From assembly GCF_013410875.1 (NCBI RefSeq), contig NZ_JACCCU010000003.1:248001-312000 (forward strand): a DNA stretch of 64,000 nt. The letters run 5' to 3'. Positions 24,433 to 33,626 of the stretch are shown piece after piece. Origin of the DNA: Tunturiibacter empetritectus (GTDB taxonomy: Bacteria; Acidobacteriota; Terriglobia; Terriglobales; Acidobacteriaceae). The notes below the pieces were generated by a model that had not been told where the DNA came from, ran no database searches, and saw nothing but the letters and a program-made list of their open reading frames with translations. Both the position numbers and the translations under genes were made by a program. Every line of letters starts with the position of its first letter. Positions within the stretch are counted from its first letter, which is position 1.

Positions 24433-25494
24433 ATGGCCCTTGAGCTCATCCTGCAGCAGCGTTATCGTGTCGACGGTATTCCCGTGGATCTAAGCCCGTA
24501 CCGCAATCACGGTTCCGGCGTCGACACTGCATCTGCACCCGGCCCGGCAGTCAGCCAGTTCGCGGTATCTTTTCCCAACAACGACAGCCAGGTTGCGATT
24601 CAGCCGACTGCGGCACAAGGCTGGGCCAGCCTGCTTGCAATCAAAGTCGAGATGGTTGTATTTGTTGACGCCGTGTTCGTGCGGGAACAGGGTCTCATCG
24701 ATGCGAGTGGCGCTTTCACCTTCGCCATCTCCGAAAAGGCGCTGACGGCACAGATCGCCGGCCCGGGCGGTGCCTTTGTCAGGGCTGCTGACGCCTTTGC
24801 CCCGGATGGACAATTCCATCCTGTGCCGCTGGAACGCTGGGTCACCGTTGGGTTTTACCACGACGGTTTTTCGAAGATACAGCTGACCATGGATGGCAAA
24901 CTGGTTGGACAGGCTGACGTCTCGAGCGGCGTGCCTCCGCTGCAGGGCAGTATCGCCGTCGGCAATCACATCGGTGGCAGCCATCCGTTGAACGGCCGCA
25001 TCGATGAGGTCAGGGTCTGGCGAAGCGATCCCAAGGCCATGCAGCGTGAGTTCCTCTGCAGACCCTACACCCCTAAGACGGCGGCGTGCTGGCAAGCACT
25101 CTTTGAGGACGTTGTGGCGTGGGCAAAGGCGGAGCCGGCCGCGGTTGCCTCTCTGCTCCAACTGGCTGAGCAGGGACGACGGGCGCTGCTTGGCGGCCTG
25201 GAGCTGCTATCGCCCGCCGACCAGGCCGAGGCTAGAGGTCTCCTCAACCGGTTTATGAAGCTGTGGTGCGAGGGTAAGATCGACGGCGATGCCATGCGCA
25301 AGGTCATCCGGCAGTGGCTGGAGCTGCTGAAGAAGCACGGCCTCGACACCGATCGCGGACAGCGGATGGCGGAGCTGCAGCGGGTGCTGAACGCTGCCAA
25401 GACGGAGGCACCTGTGATCGACCCAAAGTGCGATCCGGCGATGCAGGCGTTCTTTGCCCTGATCGGAAAAGAAGAGGCAGCGCTGGGACCTTGA
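24433..25494 (+). CDS. LamG/concanavalin-like domain protein
   Basis: 353 residues starting MALELILQQRYRVDG, without a signal peptide. Residues 1-200 form a LamG-like (Laminin_G_3) jelly roll: 'VDLSPYRNHGSGVD', 'RWVTVGFYHDGFSKIQLTMD', 'SIAVGNHIGG' and the typical ending 'LNGRIDEVRVWRSDPKAM'. The last 150 residues are helical and charged. It may bind carbohydrate. A perfect AGGAGG lies before the ATG; the longer open frame from 24097 runs through a repeat element and is not coding. It is followed by the Vps62-like gene after 86 bases. Confidence 0.78.
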   Translation: MALELILQQRYRVDGIPVDLSPYRNHGSGVDTASAPGPAVSQFAVSFPNNDSQVAIQPTAAQGWASLLAIKVEMVVFVDAVFVREQGLIDASGAFTFAISEKALTAQIAGPGGAFVRAADAFAPDGQFHPVPLERWVTVGFYHDGFSKIQLTMDGKLVGQADVSSGVPPLQGSIAVGNHIGGSHPLNGRIDEVRVWRSDPKAMQREFLCRPYTPKTAACWQALFEDVVAWAKAEPAAVASLLQLAEQGRRALLGGLELLSPADQAEARGLLNRFMKLWCEGKIDGDAMRKVIRQWLELLKKHGLDTDRGQRMAELQRVLNAAKTEAPVIDPKCDPAMQAFFALIGKEEAALGP

Positions 25495-25580
25495 AGTCCA
25501 TACGAATCTCACTCCAACAGCGATGATTGGCGGGCCGCGCCTTATCCGGTAAACAGGACACCCGACGTACAGGAGAGATG

Positions 25581-27056
25581 ATGCCACCACCCTCTGATGC
25601 ACGGACGTTCGCAAAACGATTTGAGCCAGTCCTGCTCTTCCATCCGAACGAAAACATGCTGCCGGTCGATCCGAAGTGGTATCTGGAGCGATGCTCGATG
25701 TGGCGCGCCTCTCCGGCGCCCTTCGACGACAAGGCAAACTGGGGTGAAGCGCCGCAGACTGTGTTTCCAAGGGTGCCGCAGGTCGAGCGTGGGAATCTGG
25801 CCGCGCTGAAGAATGAGGCAACCGGAAAGGTCTGGCTGGGTGCGCTGGGCGCGGGCGGGCTGGTCGGCAATCGTCCGCAGGGCGAGAGGCCGCGTCCGAT
25901 CGAGGAGCGGTTCTTCGACTTTGCCGGCTGGGATACCCCGGTCGATCCTCCCAACGAGATAACGGCAGCAACCATCAACCGCCACGCCGCGCTCAATGCC
26001 ATCGACTATTCCTCTCCGCTTAAGGGCAGTCAACCCTGGTACTACGTGGAGTTTATGAGCAATCAGGATTTGCTCAAATTCACCAGCACTCGCACACCGA
26101 ATGGCCTCGACCTCTTCAGGCTGGTGGCCAACAACGCGCAGCTCAGCGCGCCATCTGCGCTGGTCTATCACTTCCTTTTTCCACTTCACTTTGAAGGTCT
26201 GGAAGGATGCGAGGCTGCGGGCGAGGGTGCGAACTTCGCCAGCTTTGGGGGCGAATGGGCGTCGATGGCCGTCCTGATTGATTCGTCCAACACGCCGATC
26301 TTCATCGGACTGACGTCGAGGAACATCGGCGACCCGAGCATTCTTGGGGACGAGGACCAGCGAGTCGGTATGCAGGTATTTAAATGGACCGATGCTGTGC
26401 TGGGCACGGGCGGCGATGCGCATCCGCTCCTGTTTGTGTCAGTTGGCACCCACGGACTGTACCTTACGCCCGGGCCGCATAATGTAACGCCTTTTACCGC
26501 TGGCATCTCGGCCGGTGGTGGTTCGTGCGGCGCGGTTGAGAAGCTTGACGACGTTATCTCGGGTGAGGCGGTGCTCAGCCCGGGGACGCCTCCCGGGACT
26601 CAACCCCCGCCTACGTGGGTCGTCGTTCTAAAACTCCTCGGTTTGGTAGTTGGTTGGGTCGTACTAGGTATCGAAGAAGCTGAAGGTTGGTCAACTTTCG
26701 GCTCAACCGAAGTAGACGCGACCCCAAACGCGGTCTCAACGGATCAGACAGGAACCACTACTTTTGGGACCATCCTCGCTCCTGCAGCCATCACCGTTCC
26801 AGGCTTCACGGCGACCAGACAGATCGACTGGCAGGTCAACCCATTTACTGCCCCGGCTCCTGACGGTCGCAAGTATGATTTTGTGATTGACCGCACTTCG
26901 CAGGTATGGTGGGTTCCGCGCACTGAGAGCGCCGGATGGGATGGACGGTGGGGTCCGCGGGTCACCAACGACCCGAACAACCGGCGGGCGGGCATGCGCT
27001 GCCCTGACTTTATGGAGATGTTTCTCGAAGGCATCGCCGTTACCCTGAATAAGTAG
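25581..27056 (+). CDS. Vps62-like protein of unknown function
   Basis: About 491 residues. The beginning 'FAKRFEPVLLFHPNENMLPV' resembles the 'FAP-xx-FHP-DE' opening of Vps62-type (DUF946) proteins. Other features are 'PWYYVEFMSNQDLLKF', 'LVYHFLFPLHFEGLEGCE', 'GGEWASMAVLIDSS', a 'SVGTHGLYLTPGPHN' motif and the late 'WWVPRTESAGWDGRWGPRV'. A hydrophobic stretch near residue 350 (VVLKLLGLVVGWVVLGI) could insert into membranes. AGGAG stands before a double ATG; the second (25581) has the better spacing. It is probably co-transcribed with the LamG gene. The assignment is tentative. Confidence 0.6.
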   Translation: MPPPSDARTFAKRFEPVLLFHPNENMLPVDPKWYLERCSMWRASPAPFDDKANWGEAPQTVFPRVPQVERGNLAALKNEATGKVWLGALGAGGLVGNRPQGERPRPIEERFFDFAGWDTPVDPPNEITAATINRHAALNAIDYSSPLKGSQPWYYVEFMSNQDLLKFTSTRTPNGLDLFRLVANNAQLSAPSALVYHFLFPLHFEGLEGCEAAGEGANFASFGGEWASMAVLIDSSNTPIFIGLTSRNIGDPSILGDEDQRVGMQVFKWTDAVLGTGGDAHPLLFVSVGTHGLYLTPGPHNVTPFTAGISAGGGSCGAVEKLDDVISGEAVLSPGTPPGTQPPPTWVVVLKLLGLVVGWVVLGIEEAEGWSTFGSTEVDATPNAVSTDQTGTTTFGTILAPAAITVPGFTATRQIDWQVNPFTAPAPDGRKYDFVIDRTSQVWWVPRTESAGWDGRWGPRVTNDPNNRRAGMRCPDFMEMFLEGIAVTLNK

Positions 27057-27372
27057 GTTGCCAGCTATCAAGATTTCGCTTGTCGTTTTACATTTATCCC
27101 TTCTTCAAAACTCCTCGATAGCGGATGCCTCCTCCTCGCAGTCTCATCGCGATCGAGCGCATGAGTAAGCGGCTATTCAAAGTGCTCCGGATAGACATTT
27201 GCAAAGTCTACAAACATTGAATGGCGAAACACTCCGTTTCCTGTTTTGAAATTCGCTGCGGGTAAGGCTCTCTGGATTTAGTCTCGACAAACGCCTTTCG
27301 TCAAGTACTGCGTGTTCTACTTTGGCAAGCGTGTTGGAGTAACGAGAAGTGGATGAATTGCTGCCAATCTGC
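27057..27372. other. Intergenic region, nothing recognised
   Basis: 316 bases between two convergent genes, relatively AT-rich in the middle. No open frame, hairpin terminator or RNA gene is evident to me. Confidence 0.5.
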
Positions 27373-28650
27373 TCAGCGACCCTGTTGAGCCTTTGCTGTT
27401 TGGGGAGATTCGAGAGCTGTTGCGGTCTTTGTCTGTGAGAGGCGCTTGAAGGATTTGTAGATGAAGGAGCCGAGGTACCAGCCGTCGATGTACTTGTAGG
27501 GAGTTTCGCCGGTGGTGTAGTGGCCGCAGGGGAGAACCTTGGAGACGTAGTCGATGTTGAGGGCGTTGAAGTTTTTGAGGACGTCTAACGAGTACTTCAA
27601 CGGGAAGGTGAGGTCGTAGGTGGCGTGGACTACGAGGACTCGCTTGGGGGTTGCAGCGAAGCGATCCATGTAGGACATGGGGCTGACGATGGAGAAGATC
27701 TCGCGGACCTGGTCCTGGGTGAGGCCGGTCCGCTCGAAGGCGGCGCGGATGTGGCGGGTGCTTTGGCCGGCCCAGACGACGTCTCCGAACCAGGTGGAGG
27801 CGTGGTTGAAGGCGCAGACCTGGAGGCGCTGGTCGAAGGCGGCGGCGATGAAGGCGTAGCAGCTGCCGAGGCTGGTGCCGAGGACGCCGAAGTGCTCGTA
27901 GCCCTGGGATTCGAGCCAATCGATGCAGCTGCGGATGTCGACGACGGCCTGACGGCAGGCCTCGGTGGTGCGGCCTACGTTGGAGCTGACGGCGTAGTCG
28001 GAGCGCTCGAGTTCGGCGGGACGGCGGACGTCGTGATAGGGCTTGGAGAGGCGCAAGCAGGAGATGCCGAAGCTGTTGAAGAGGGTGCAGAGGGCGTTGT
28101 GGGAGAAGGCGTCGGCGTTCCACTGGGGCATGACGATCATCGCCTGTTTGGGCTTGCCCTTTTGCGTGTGCGGATGCGCCGGGTACCAGCGGGCGTTGAC
28201 CTGATCGTTTTCGGGGTAAAGGCTGCGGATGGGCGAGGTGAAGCGGAGGAAGTCGGCCTCTTCGATCTCGCCGGTTTCGGCCTGGCGGCGGAGTTCGGCG
28301 TCCTCTTCGAGGGTTTCGGGGCGGACGTTGGTGGGGTAGAGCTGGGGGTGGCGGCGCTCGAGGCGGAAGTCGGTGGGGGTTTCGTAGCCGAAGAACTCGT
28401 CGGCGCGGGCGACGATGTCGCGGTTGACGGCGGTCATGCGGGCGAAGTCGTCTGCGACGGGCGTGTCGGTGAGGGGAGTGGTATCAAGGTGCGGGTTGGC
28501 GAGGTGCGGGTTGGCTGCACGGGCTAAGGGGCTGAAGTCCTCGAGCCAGTCGAAGCCCCACTCGAGGGGGCGGACGATGCGGTTGGTGTCGCGGGTGGTG
28601 AGGGCTGTCTCCCAGGAGTACATCCACTTTGCATAAAGCCTTGAGAGCAT
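27373..28650 (-). CDS. Alpha/beta hydrolase of the ABHD18/DUF2048 type
   Basis: 425 residues. The nucleophile elbow is G-T-S-L-G in 'YEHFGVLGTSLGSCYAFIAA', preceded by 'VDIRSCIDWLESQG'. The acid and histidine probably lie in 'VLVVHATYDLTFPLKYS' and 'VLPCGHYTTGETPYKYIDG'. The N-terminal 150 residues ('FDWLEDFSP', 'YPENDQVNARWYP') are like ABHD18. Substrate unknown. No Shine-Dalgarno is seen; TAAACT stands exactly 6 bases before the ATG, suggesting a leaderless mRNA. A start at Met10 (28623) is also possible. Confidence 0.75.
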   Translation of the reverse strand: MLSRLYAKWMYSWETALTTRDTNRIVRPLEWGFDWLEDFSPLARAANPHLANPHLDTTPLTDTPVADDFARMTAVNRDIVARADEFFGYETPTDFRLERRHPQLYPTNVRPETLEEDAELRRQAETGEIEEADFLRFTSPIRSLYPENDQVNARWYPAHPHTQKGKPKQAMIVMPQWNADAFSHNALCTLFNSFGISCLRLSKPYHDVRRPAELERSDYAVSSNVGRTTEACRQAVVDIRSCIDWLESQGYEHFGVLGTSLGSCYAFIAAAFDQRLQVCAFNHASTWFGDVVWAGQSTRHIRAAFERTGLTQDQVREIFSIVSPMSYMDRFAATPKRVLVVHATYDLTFPLKYSLDVLKNFNALNIDYVSKVLPCGHYTTGETPYKYIDGWYLGSFIYKSFKRLSQTKTATALESPQTAKAQQGR

Positions 28651-28656
28651 TTGTTA

Positions 28657-28662
28657 AGTTTA
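28657..28662 (-). promoter_or_regulatory. Candidate leaderless -10 box of the ABHD18-like gene
   Basis: TAAACT on the minus strand, then TAACAA, then ATG: the same 6-base spacing as at purE and glyA. Confidence 0.35.
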
Positions 28663-28675
28663 TCAAGGTATGGAG

Positions 28676-29104
28676 CTACTTCCCAGAAGGCGACTTATGG
28701 TTGCTGACCATGGGGACTGACCCTGAACTTCGCGAGGCCCAGTACAGAACATCGGAGATCGGTATGGCCAGCTCTTCGATCCAGCCTGCCAGAATGCGTT
28801 CGAAGTGCTTCTGCCACAGCGCGAGCCCGTGGTTGTACCGGGTCGGCAGATCGCTCATGTCGAGGGAGATGTGAGCGAACCCCGCGGTCTGCATCGCCTT
28901 GCCCTCCGCGAGGAAGCGATCCGCGATCCCGCGCTGATCGAGAACCTCGATGGTGCGAGCGTGCAGGCCACCCGCACGCGAGCCGACTAACTCCGAGTTG
29001 GTGCGCCGTTCGACAATAGCGACGTCAACACCCGCCAATGCCAACTCGCCCGCCAACATCATCCCCGTCGGACCCCCTCCGGCAATCACCACCTCATGTT
29101 TCAT
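28676..29104 (-). pseudogene. N-terminal piece of a split FAD-dependent monooxygenase
   Basis: The frame begins MKHEVVIAGGGPTGMMLAGE, the dinucleotide-binding GxGxxG fold of the PHBH/PheA-TfdB flavin hydroxylases. It continues with 'AIVERRTNSELVGSRAGGLH' and 'HARTIEVLDQRGIADRF', down to 'ILAGWIEELAIPI'. Homology then stops at about 28758, and the frame runs on through about 27 unrelated codons. The rest of the enzyme lies on the opposite strand from 29365. This piece alone lacks the second FAD motif and substrate domain and should be inactive. Confidence 0.85.
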
Positions 29105-29304
29105 CCCAAGACCCCTTGGCTGCGGTATCTATCTTCAACAAACGTCTGCTGAACCTACCGCATCTTGGAGCGAAATACAGTCTGTTTTATGTTGTTCCGA
29201 GTTGCTATCCTAGAAGCAGAGAGGATGAGGATCGCACTCGCGATTCGGCTCGAAATGGAGCGCCCTCTTTCCGCTCTCCGAGGCATCCCCTGGATAACCA
29301 GGCA

Positions 29305-29364
29305 AACCACGCTGCGTCCGCCGTCGCACCCGACGAGATATTGGGCCCGCAGCAACTGACCGTC
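29305..29364 (-). pseudogene. Inverted 60-bp internal fragment of the same monooxygenase
   Basis: On the minus strand these 20 codons read DGQLLRAQYLVGCDGGRSVV, the conserved second FAD motif (DG) of the PHBH family. In an intact gene this segment would stand between 'GVDVALA' and 'RKAAGIAFPGWDPT'. Here it is inverted and placed directly before the segment it should follow. Confidence 0.8.
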
Positions 29365-30427
29365 TGCTATCGCGGGCGCGAGGTGACGGGCTTCGCGCAG
29401 GATCCGACCGGCGTCGACGTCGCGTTGGCAGGTTCGTAAAGCAGCCGGCATCGCATTCCCTGGTTGGGATCCGACGATCAGCCACCTGCTCGCCGAGGTC
29501 GAGTTGGCCGAGGAGCCGGAATGGGGCGTACGGTACGACGCCGTTGGTCTGCACGCGCTGAGCAAGCTGGATGAGGCGGGTCTGGTGAGAGCTTTCGTGA
29601 CTGAGAGAGAACTGGGCGGCACCAGCGAGCCGACCCTTCGCGATCTCAGCGAAGGACTCATCAGGGTGTATGGGACGGACTACGGGGTTCACAGTCCGGT
29701 CTGGATCACACGGTTCACCGACGCGGCGCGTCAGGCAGAGACGTACCGCAAGGGGCGGGTGCTACTGGCGGGCGACGCCGCGCACGTGCATTACCCGGCT
29801 GGCGGACAGGGCCTCAATGTCGGCGTTCAGGATGCTGTGAACCTGGGATGGAAGCTGGCACAGGTGATTCAGGCGATGTCGCCGGAGTGGCTGTTAGATA
29901 CCTACGAGGCCGAGCGCCACCCGGTGGGTGCCAAGGTTCTGCAGAACTCGCTGGCGCAGGTCGCCCTTATGCGCCGGGATGACCGCTCGCAGGCTGCATG
30001 GAAGGCCGTTTCCGAGTTGCTCAAGATGGACGAGCCGCGCAAGCGGTACGCTGCCATGATGACAGGCCTGGATATTCGGTACGACTTTGGGGAGGGACAC
30101 CCGTTGCTCGGACGCCACATGCCCGATCTCGACCTGGTGACCGCCAAGGGCCCGCAGCGCGTCTTCGCCCTACTGCACGATGCTCGACCCTTGCTGCTCA
30201 ACCTTGGTGAATCTGGCGGCTTCGACATCGCTCCATGGGCAGATCGCGTTTCATTGATCGACGCCCTGTTCGCTGGTCCGTGGGAGCTTCCTGCGATCGG
30301 GGCGGTCACGGCCCCTACCGCTGTCCTGGTTCGGCCCGACGGATATGTGGCCTGGGTGGGAGACGTAACGCAGGTGGGTCTGGCTGACGCGCTGACTACC
30401 TGGTTCGGATCGCCTGCTACTGAGTAG
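29365..30427 (+). pseudogene. Central and C-terminal pieces of the split FAD-dependent monooxygenase
   Basis: 29368-29430 encodes 'YRGREVTGFAQDPTGVDVALA' less its last residue. From 29432 another frame continues 'VRKAAGIAFPGWDPTISHL', then 'EEPEWGVRYDAVGLHALSKL', the third FAD motif 'VLLAGDAAHVHYPAGGQGLN', and the thioredoxin-like C-terminal domain ending at 30427. An open frame from TTG 29504 could give a 307-residue product, but without the FAD-binding N-terminus. With the minus-strand pieces, all parts of a gene of about 490 codons are accounted for, in scrambled order. Confidence 0.85.
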
Positions 30428-30490
30428 CGTACGGCTTCCAAGATTCTTTTGTCGGGAGTTCTTTGTGATTGGGTCGGCGTGATGATGGAC

Positions 30491-30662
30491 TAACCCTTCT
30501 GGTGTGCCCGGCGGCGGCGGGGGTTCAATACTTACGATGTGGATATGGCTTCGGTCGCGAAGTGGTCCGGCGTCCTGAGACAGCTGAGGGTAGACCCGGA
30601 GCAGGGTGCGTCCAGCGGCTCCTTCAGCATCGAGCTGATTCAGATTCTGCGACGGTAGCGGC
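30491..30662 (+). repeat. 172-bp direct repeat, copy 1 (probable 3' end of a lost gene)
   Basis: Very similar to 33441-33612 in the same orientation. The plus-strand frame reads 'YDVDMASVAKWSGVLRQLRV' then 'DPEQGASSGSFSIELIQI' and ends in a stop at 30656. This looks like the last strands of a secreted beta-sandwich carbohydrate-active protein. The surrounding 320 bases (30428-30750) contain no other supported gene. Confidence 0.75.
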
Positions 30663-30825
30663 GAGGAGACATCGAGAGAAATTACAGACAATTCATCAGC
30701 ACACTGCACGACATTCGTTTGGCTGCTGTGTTTTTTTGTAGAGAGGGTCGATGGTTGTCTCTTGGGAAAAGAGTCGCTGCAAGAAAGACCTGATGATCCT
30801 CACGAAATCCAATCCAAGGATATCT

Positions 30826-32110
30826 ATGCTCCTCCGAATGCGGTTCTTCACTTTTGCCTTGTTAGTAAGCCTGTTTAGTCTGTCCTTGGCAGGTCTCTCG
30901 TCCAGGGAGCTAGCTGCCCAAACGCTCTCGGCGGTCTGCCAGCCGAAGGTGACCGGGCAGGTGGTGGTCGCCACGCCGGCGGAACGTCTCGCGGCCGGGC
31001 GAAAGGCACAACCGCCGATCACGGACATCTACAACGGTTTTGCATGGCCCGATACGCCGCTGGGCGTGATCAAGACCGATACCGGCTACGAGTTCTTTGC
31101 CAGCGATGGGGGATATCATGCGCGTCAGATGTGGCAGGGGAAGTGGGTCGGCAACAATAAGGCAGGGTCGGTGGTTACGACGGTGGGCACGCTCGACAAG
31201 CCGCTTGGCTCGGGCGATCCGCTGGATGTCGGCGTCTCGCCCAATCCCAACTCCGCGGTGAACCCGAACTATTCGAGCTATGGCTACATTGGGGGAGGCC
31301 CGGTCTATCAGGTGCCTTCGGAGCTGGCTGGGCCGGGACATCTTTTAGCGACGTACCACGCGGAGTTACCCAAAGATGCGTTGTACGCTGCGCTGGGACT
31401 CGCGGCGTCCTCTGATAATGGGCAGCACTGGACCGACCTTGGCGAGATCATCCGGTTGAACCAGGCTTACGCGGTTGGGCTTGACGGCTATGAGATCGGC
31501 GACGGGCCGCTGGTGCTCTCGCCGGATGGCAAGTACTTTTACTTGTACTTTCCGGACTGGCTGGCCAATGGCTCGCTGCACGTTACCAATGCTGGCGGGG
31601 CGTCGACGACGACGAATGTCTCGGTGGCGCGTGCCCCGGTGGCTGCGGTGCTGGCTGCTGCCTTCGGAACGGCGCGTTCGCCGGTGCAGCCGGAGTTGAG
31701 CTCGGCGACCGAACTGGCGCATCCGCATACGGTTGCCTTTGAGAAGTTCTATGAGGGGCAGTGGGATCTGCAGCCGGCGATTGGAGGAGCGTCGACGGAC
31801 CTGATTCCAAGCTCCGCCTATCAGGGATATCTGGATATCCACTACAACAGCGAGCTGAAGCGCTATGTGATGCTGATCTCCAACGACACGCAGTTTGGAT
31901 ACGCGGAATCTGTCGATGCTTTGCATTGGACCGTTCCTACGTTGCTTGGCGTGTATGGCCCGATTGCGGCTTATCCGACTGCGGTTGGATTTGGGCGACG
32001 ATCCGCACATTCTGGGCAAGCAGTTTTACGTCTACTTCACGCATCTGCTGACCGATGGTTCGGGGTGGTCGGAGGGCTCGCTGCAGCGGCTTACGCTGAC
32101 CTGCCCGTAG
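30826..32110 (+). pseudogene. Secreted Asp-box/GH43-like beta-propeller protein, frameshifted
   Basis: ATG 30826 has AAGGA at good distance and starts a signal peptide (MLLRMRFFTFALLVSLFSLS). The body has propeller-blade features: 'GYEFFASDGGYHARQMW', an Asp-box 'SSDNGQHWTD' (SxDxGxxW), 'LVLSPDGKYFYLYFPDW' and 'GYLDIHYNSELKRYVMLISN'. At about 31990 the frame changes: the expected end 'LGDDPHILGKQFYVYFTHLL' is found in the +1 frame and stops at 32110. Removing one T from TTT (31990-31992) restores it. Without repair the frame runs to 32187 with an unrelated tail. A sequencing error cannot be excluded. Confidence 0.75.
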
Positions 32111-32264
32111 ACACATCAGTACATCCACTTTGCGTGTTTATCAAGCTAATCCTGTTTGGTCGCTATAAGCCGACTTGCCGCTACTAATCGACCGTAGCTT
32201 CTGTCACATGCAACTTCCGAGTTGCCGACCAACCGGAGCTATCGGTTGGCCGGCTTCGGGTTAT

Positions 32265-33305
32265 CTACTGCGTCGCATTGCGCCCGACCTCAACGATCAT
32301 GAAGCTCCCGGGCTTCGCCTTCGGACGCCCCGAAGCCGCTCCAGGCTTGAGCTCTTCAAACTCCATCGTTGGGAGATAAATCTTGTGGCTGGTCGGATCG
32401 ATGGCCAGCGTCTTCGCTCCGTAGGAAGTCTTCACGATTTGCTCGACCTCAAATTTTCCCGATCTCTCTCCAGCGACCACCAGGGAGCCGTCGCGGCAGC
32501 TTGCGAACGCCTGCCCCGCTTCGAACGCAGTCGCGTCGACGCCCGCTCCGATGGGCAGATCTGAGAGAACCTTGCCGTCTTCAGTGCTCATGACGATCAT
32601 CTTCTGCGGCTTGCGGCAGCCAATAAACAAGCGGTGGGTCTTCTTGTCCAACGCCATGCCCACGGGGTGGCCGCCGGGGGTAACGGGCCAGCGCGCGATG
32701 ACCTTCTTTGTCTGCAGGTCAACCTCTGCGACGACGTCCTTGTCCTCCAGATTGATGTAGATCTTTCCGGTTCCATCGGAGGCGAGAAACTCGGGCGCTC
32801 CGCCCAGTTCGATCTGTGGATCAATTTTGCCGCTCTTCGGATCGATATCCGGTTTGAACGACATCAGCACGCCCTTGTCCCCCGAGACAGCCAGGATGCG
32901 CCCGAGTGCAGCGTCATAAATAATGCCGTCGGAATCGGGCACCGTGGCCAGCGTGCCGAGCACGGCATAGGTCTTCAGATCGAAGATCACGATAGCACCC
33001 TCTCCGCCGCCGTCCGTGATGAACCCGCGCCCCAGCGAAGGGACAATCGCCACGCCATGCGCATTTTTCTGCCCTGGAATATCGCCCAGCACCTTGCCTG
33101 AGTCTGCATCAATCACCATCGTGTGGGTACCGCGGGGGACAAACAAGCGGTGTGTCTGGGGATCAACCGTGAGATAGTCCATTGAGCCCTCTCCGCCGAT
33201 GTGCCATGTTTTTGTCACGTCCCACTTTGTCTGGGCCATGGCGGGCAGGAGACCGGCGGGCAGCAGCATCGCCATTGACATTACAACCATTCGCATCGTT
33301 CGCAT
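32265..33305 (-). CDS. Secreted YncE-like beta-propeller protein
   Basis: 346 residues with a signal peptide ending at 'LPAMAQ'. At least five blade-like repeats are visible: 'MDYLTVDPQTHRLFVPRGTH', 'HGVAIVPSLGRGFITDGGG', 'IIYDAALGRILAVSGDKG', 'PVGMALDKKTHRLFIGCRKP' and 'KTLAIDPTSHKIYLPTMEFE'. This is the YncE/lactonase-like seven-bladed propeller class, periplasmic, with unknown ligand. GGAG precedes the ATG. It is convergent with the frameshifted propeller gene. Confidence 0.85.
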   Translation of the reverse strand: MRTMRMVVMSMAMLLPAGLLPAMAQTKWDVTKTWHIGGEGSMDYLTVDPQTHRLFVPRGTHTMVIDADSGKVLGDIPGQKNAHGVAIVPSLGRGFITDGGGEGAIVIFDLKTYAVLGTLATVPDSDGIIYDAALGRILAVSGDKGVLMSFKPDIDPKSGKIDPQIELGGAPEFLASDGTGKIYINLEDKDVVAEVDLQTKKVIARWPVTPGGHPVGMALDKKTHRLFIGCRKPQKMIVMSTEDGKVLSDLPIGAGVDATAFEAGQAFASCRDGSLVVAGERSGKFEVEQIVKTSYGAKTLAIDPTSHKIYLPTMEFEELKPGAASGRPKAKPGSFMIVEVGRNATQ

Positions 33306-33440
33306 CTATATATCTCCATCTCCGGGCTGGATTCGATGCACTGAAGGAATAACCAAATGCATTGGATCTACAGCATGAAGAAGGTAGCATTGCATGCTTA
33401 ATTTTCGCTGAATGTGTCCTTCACTTGTCTCTCTGAAGTG

Positions 33441-33612
33441 GGCGAACCTTCTGGTCGTATCCGGAGTCGGCGGGGTTCCATACTTACGATGTGGATATGG
33501 CTTCGGTCGCGAAGTGGTCCGGCGTCCTGAGGCAGCTGAGGGTAGACCCGGAGCAGGGTGCGCCGAGTGGCTCTTTCAGCATTGAGCTGTTCAGATTCTG
33601 CAACGGTAGCGG
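33441..33612 (+). repeat. 172-bp direct repeat, copy 2
   Basis: Nearly identical to 30491-30662, the best block being 33480-33605. The frame reads through 'SFSIELFRFCNGSG' without the stop found in copy 1. The two copies flank the propeller genes at 30826 and 32265. Confidence 0.75.
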
Positions 33613-33626
33613 CTTTGCTCCATGCC

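Noticed and set aside
27625..28527. 300-codon open frame on the plus strand opposite the ABHD18-like hydrolase
   Set aside because: Low-complexity Gly/Ala/Val/Glu composition that mirrors the third-position G/C bias of the real gene on the other strand; no ribosome site.
28676..30427. Programmed invertible DNA switch in the monooxygenase gene
   Set aside because: No matching inverted repeats were seen at the breakpoints and no recombinase gene is near. Decay or template switching explains it better, though long reads could change this.
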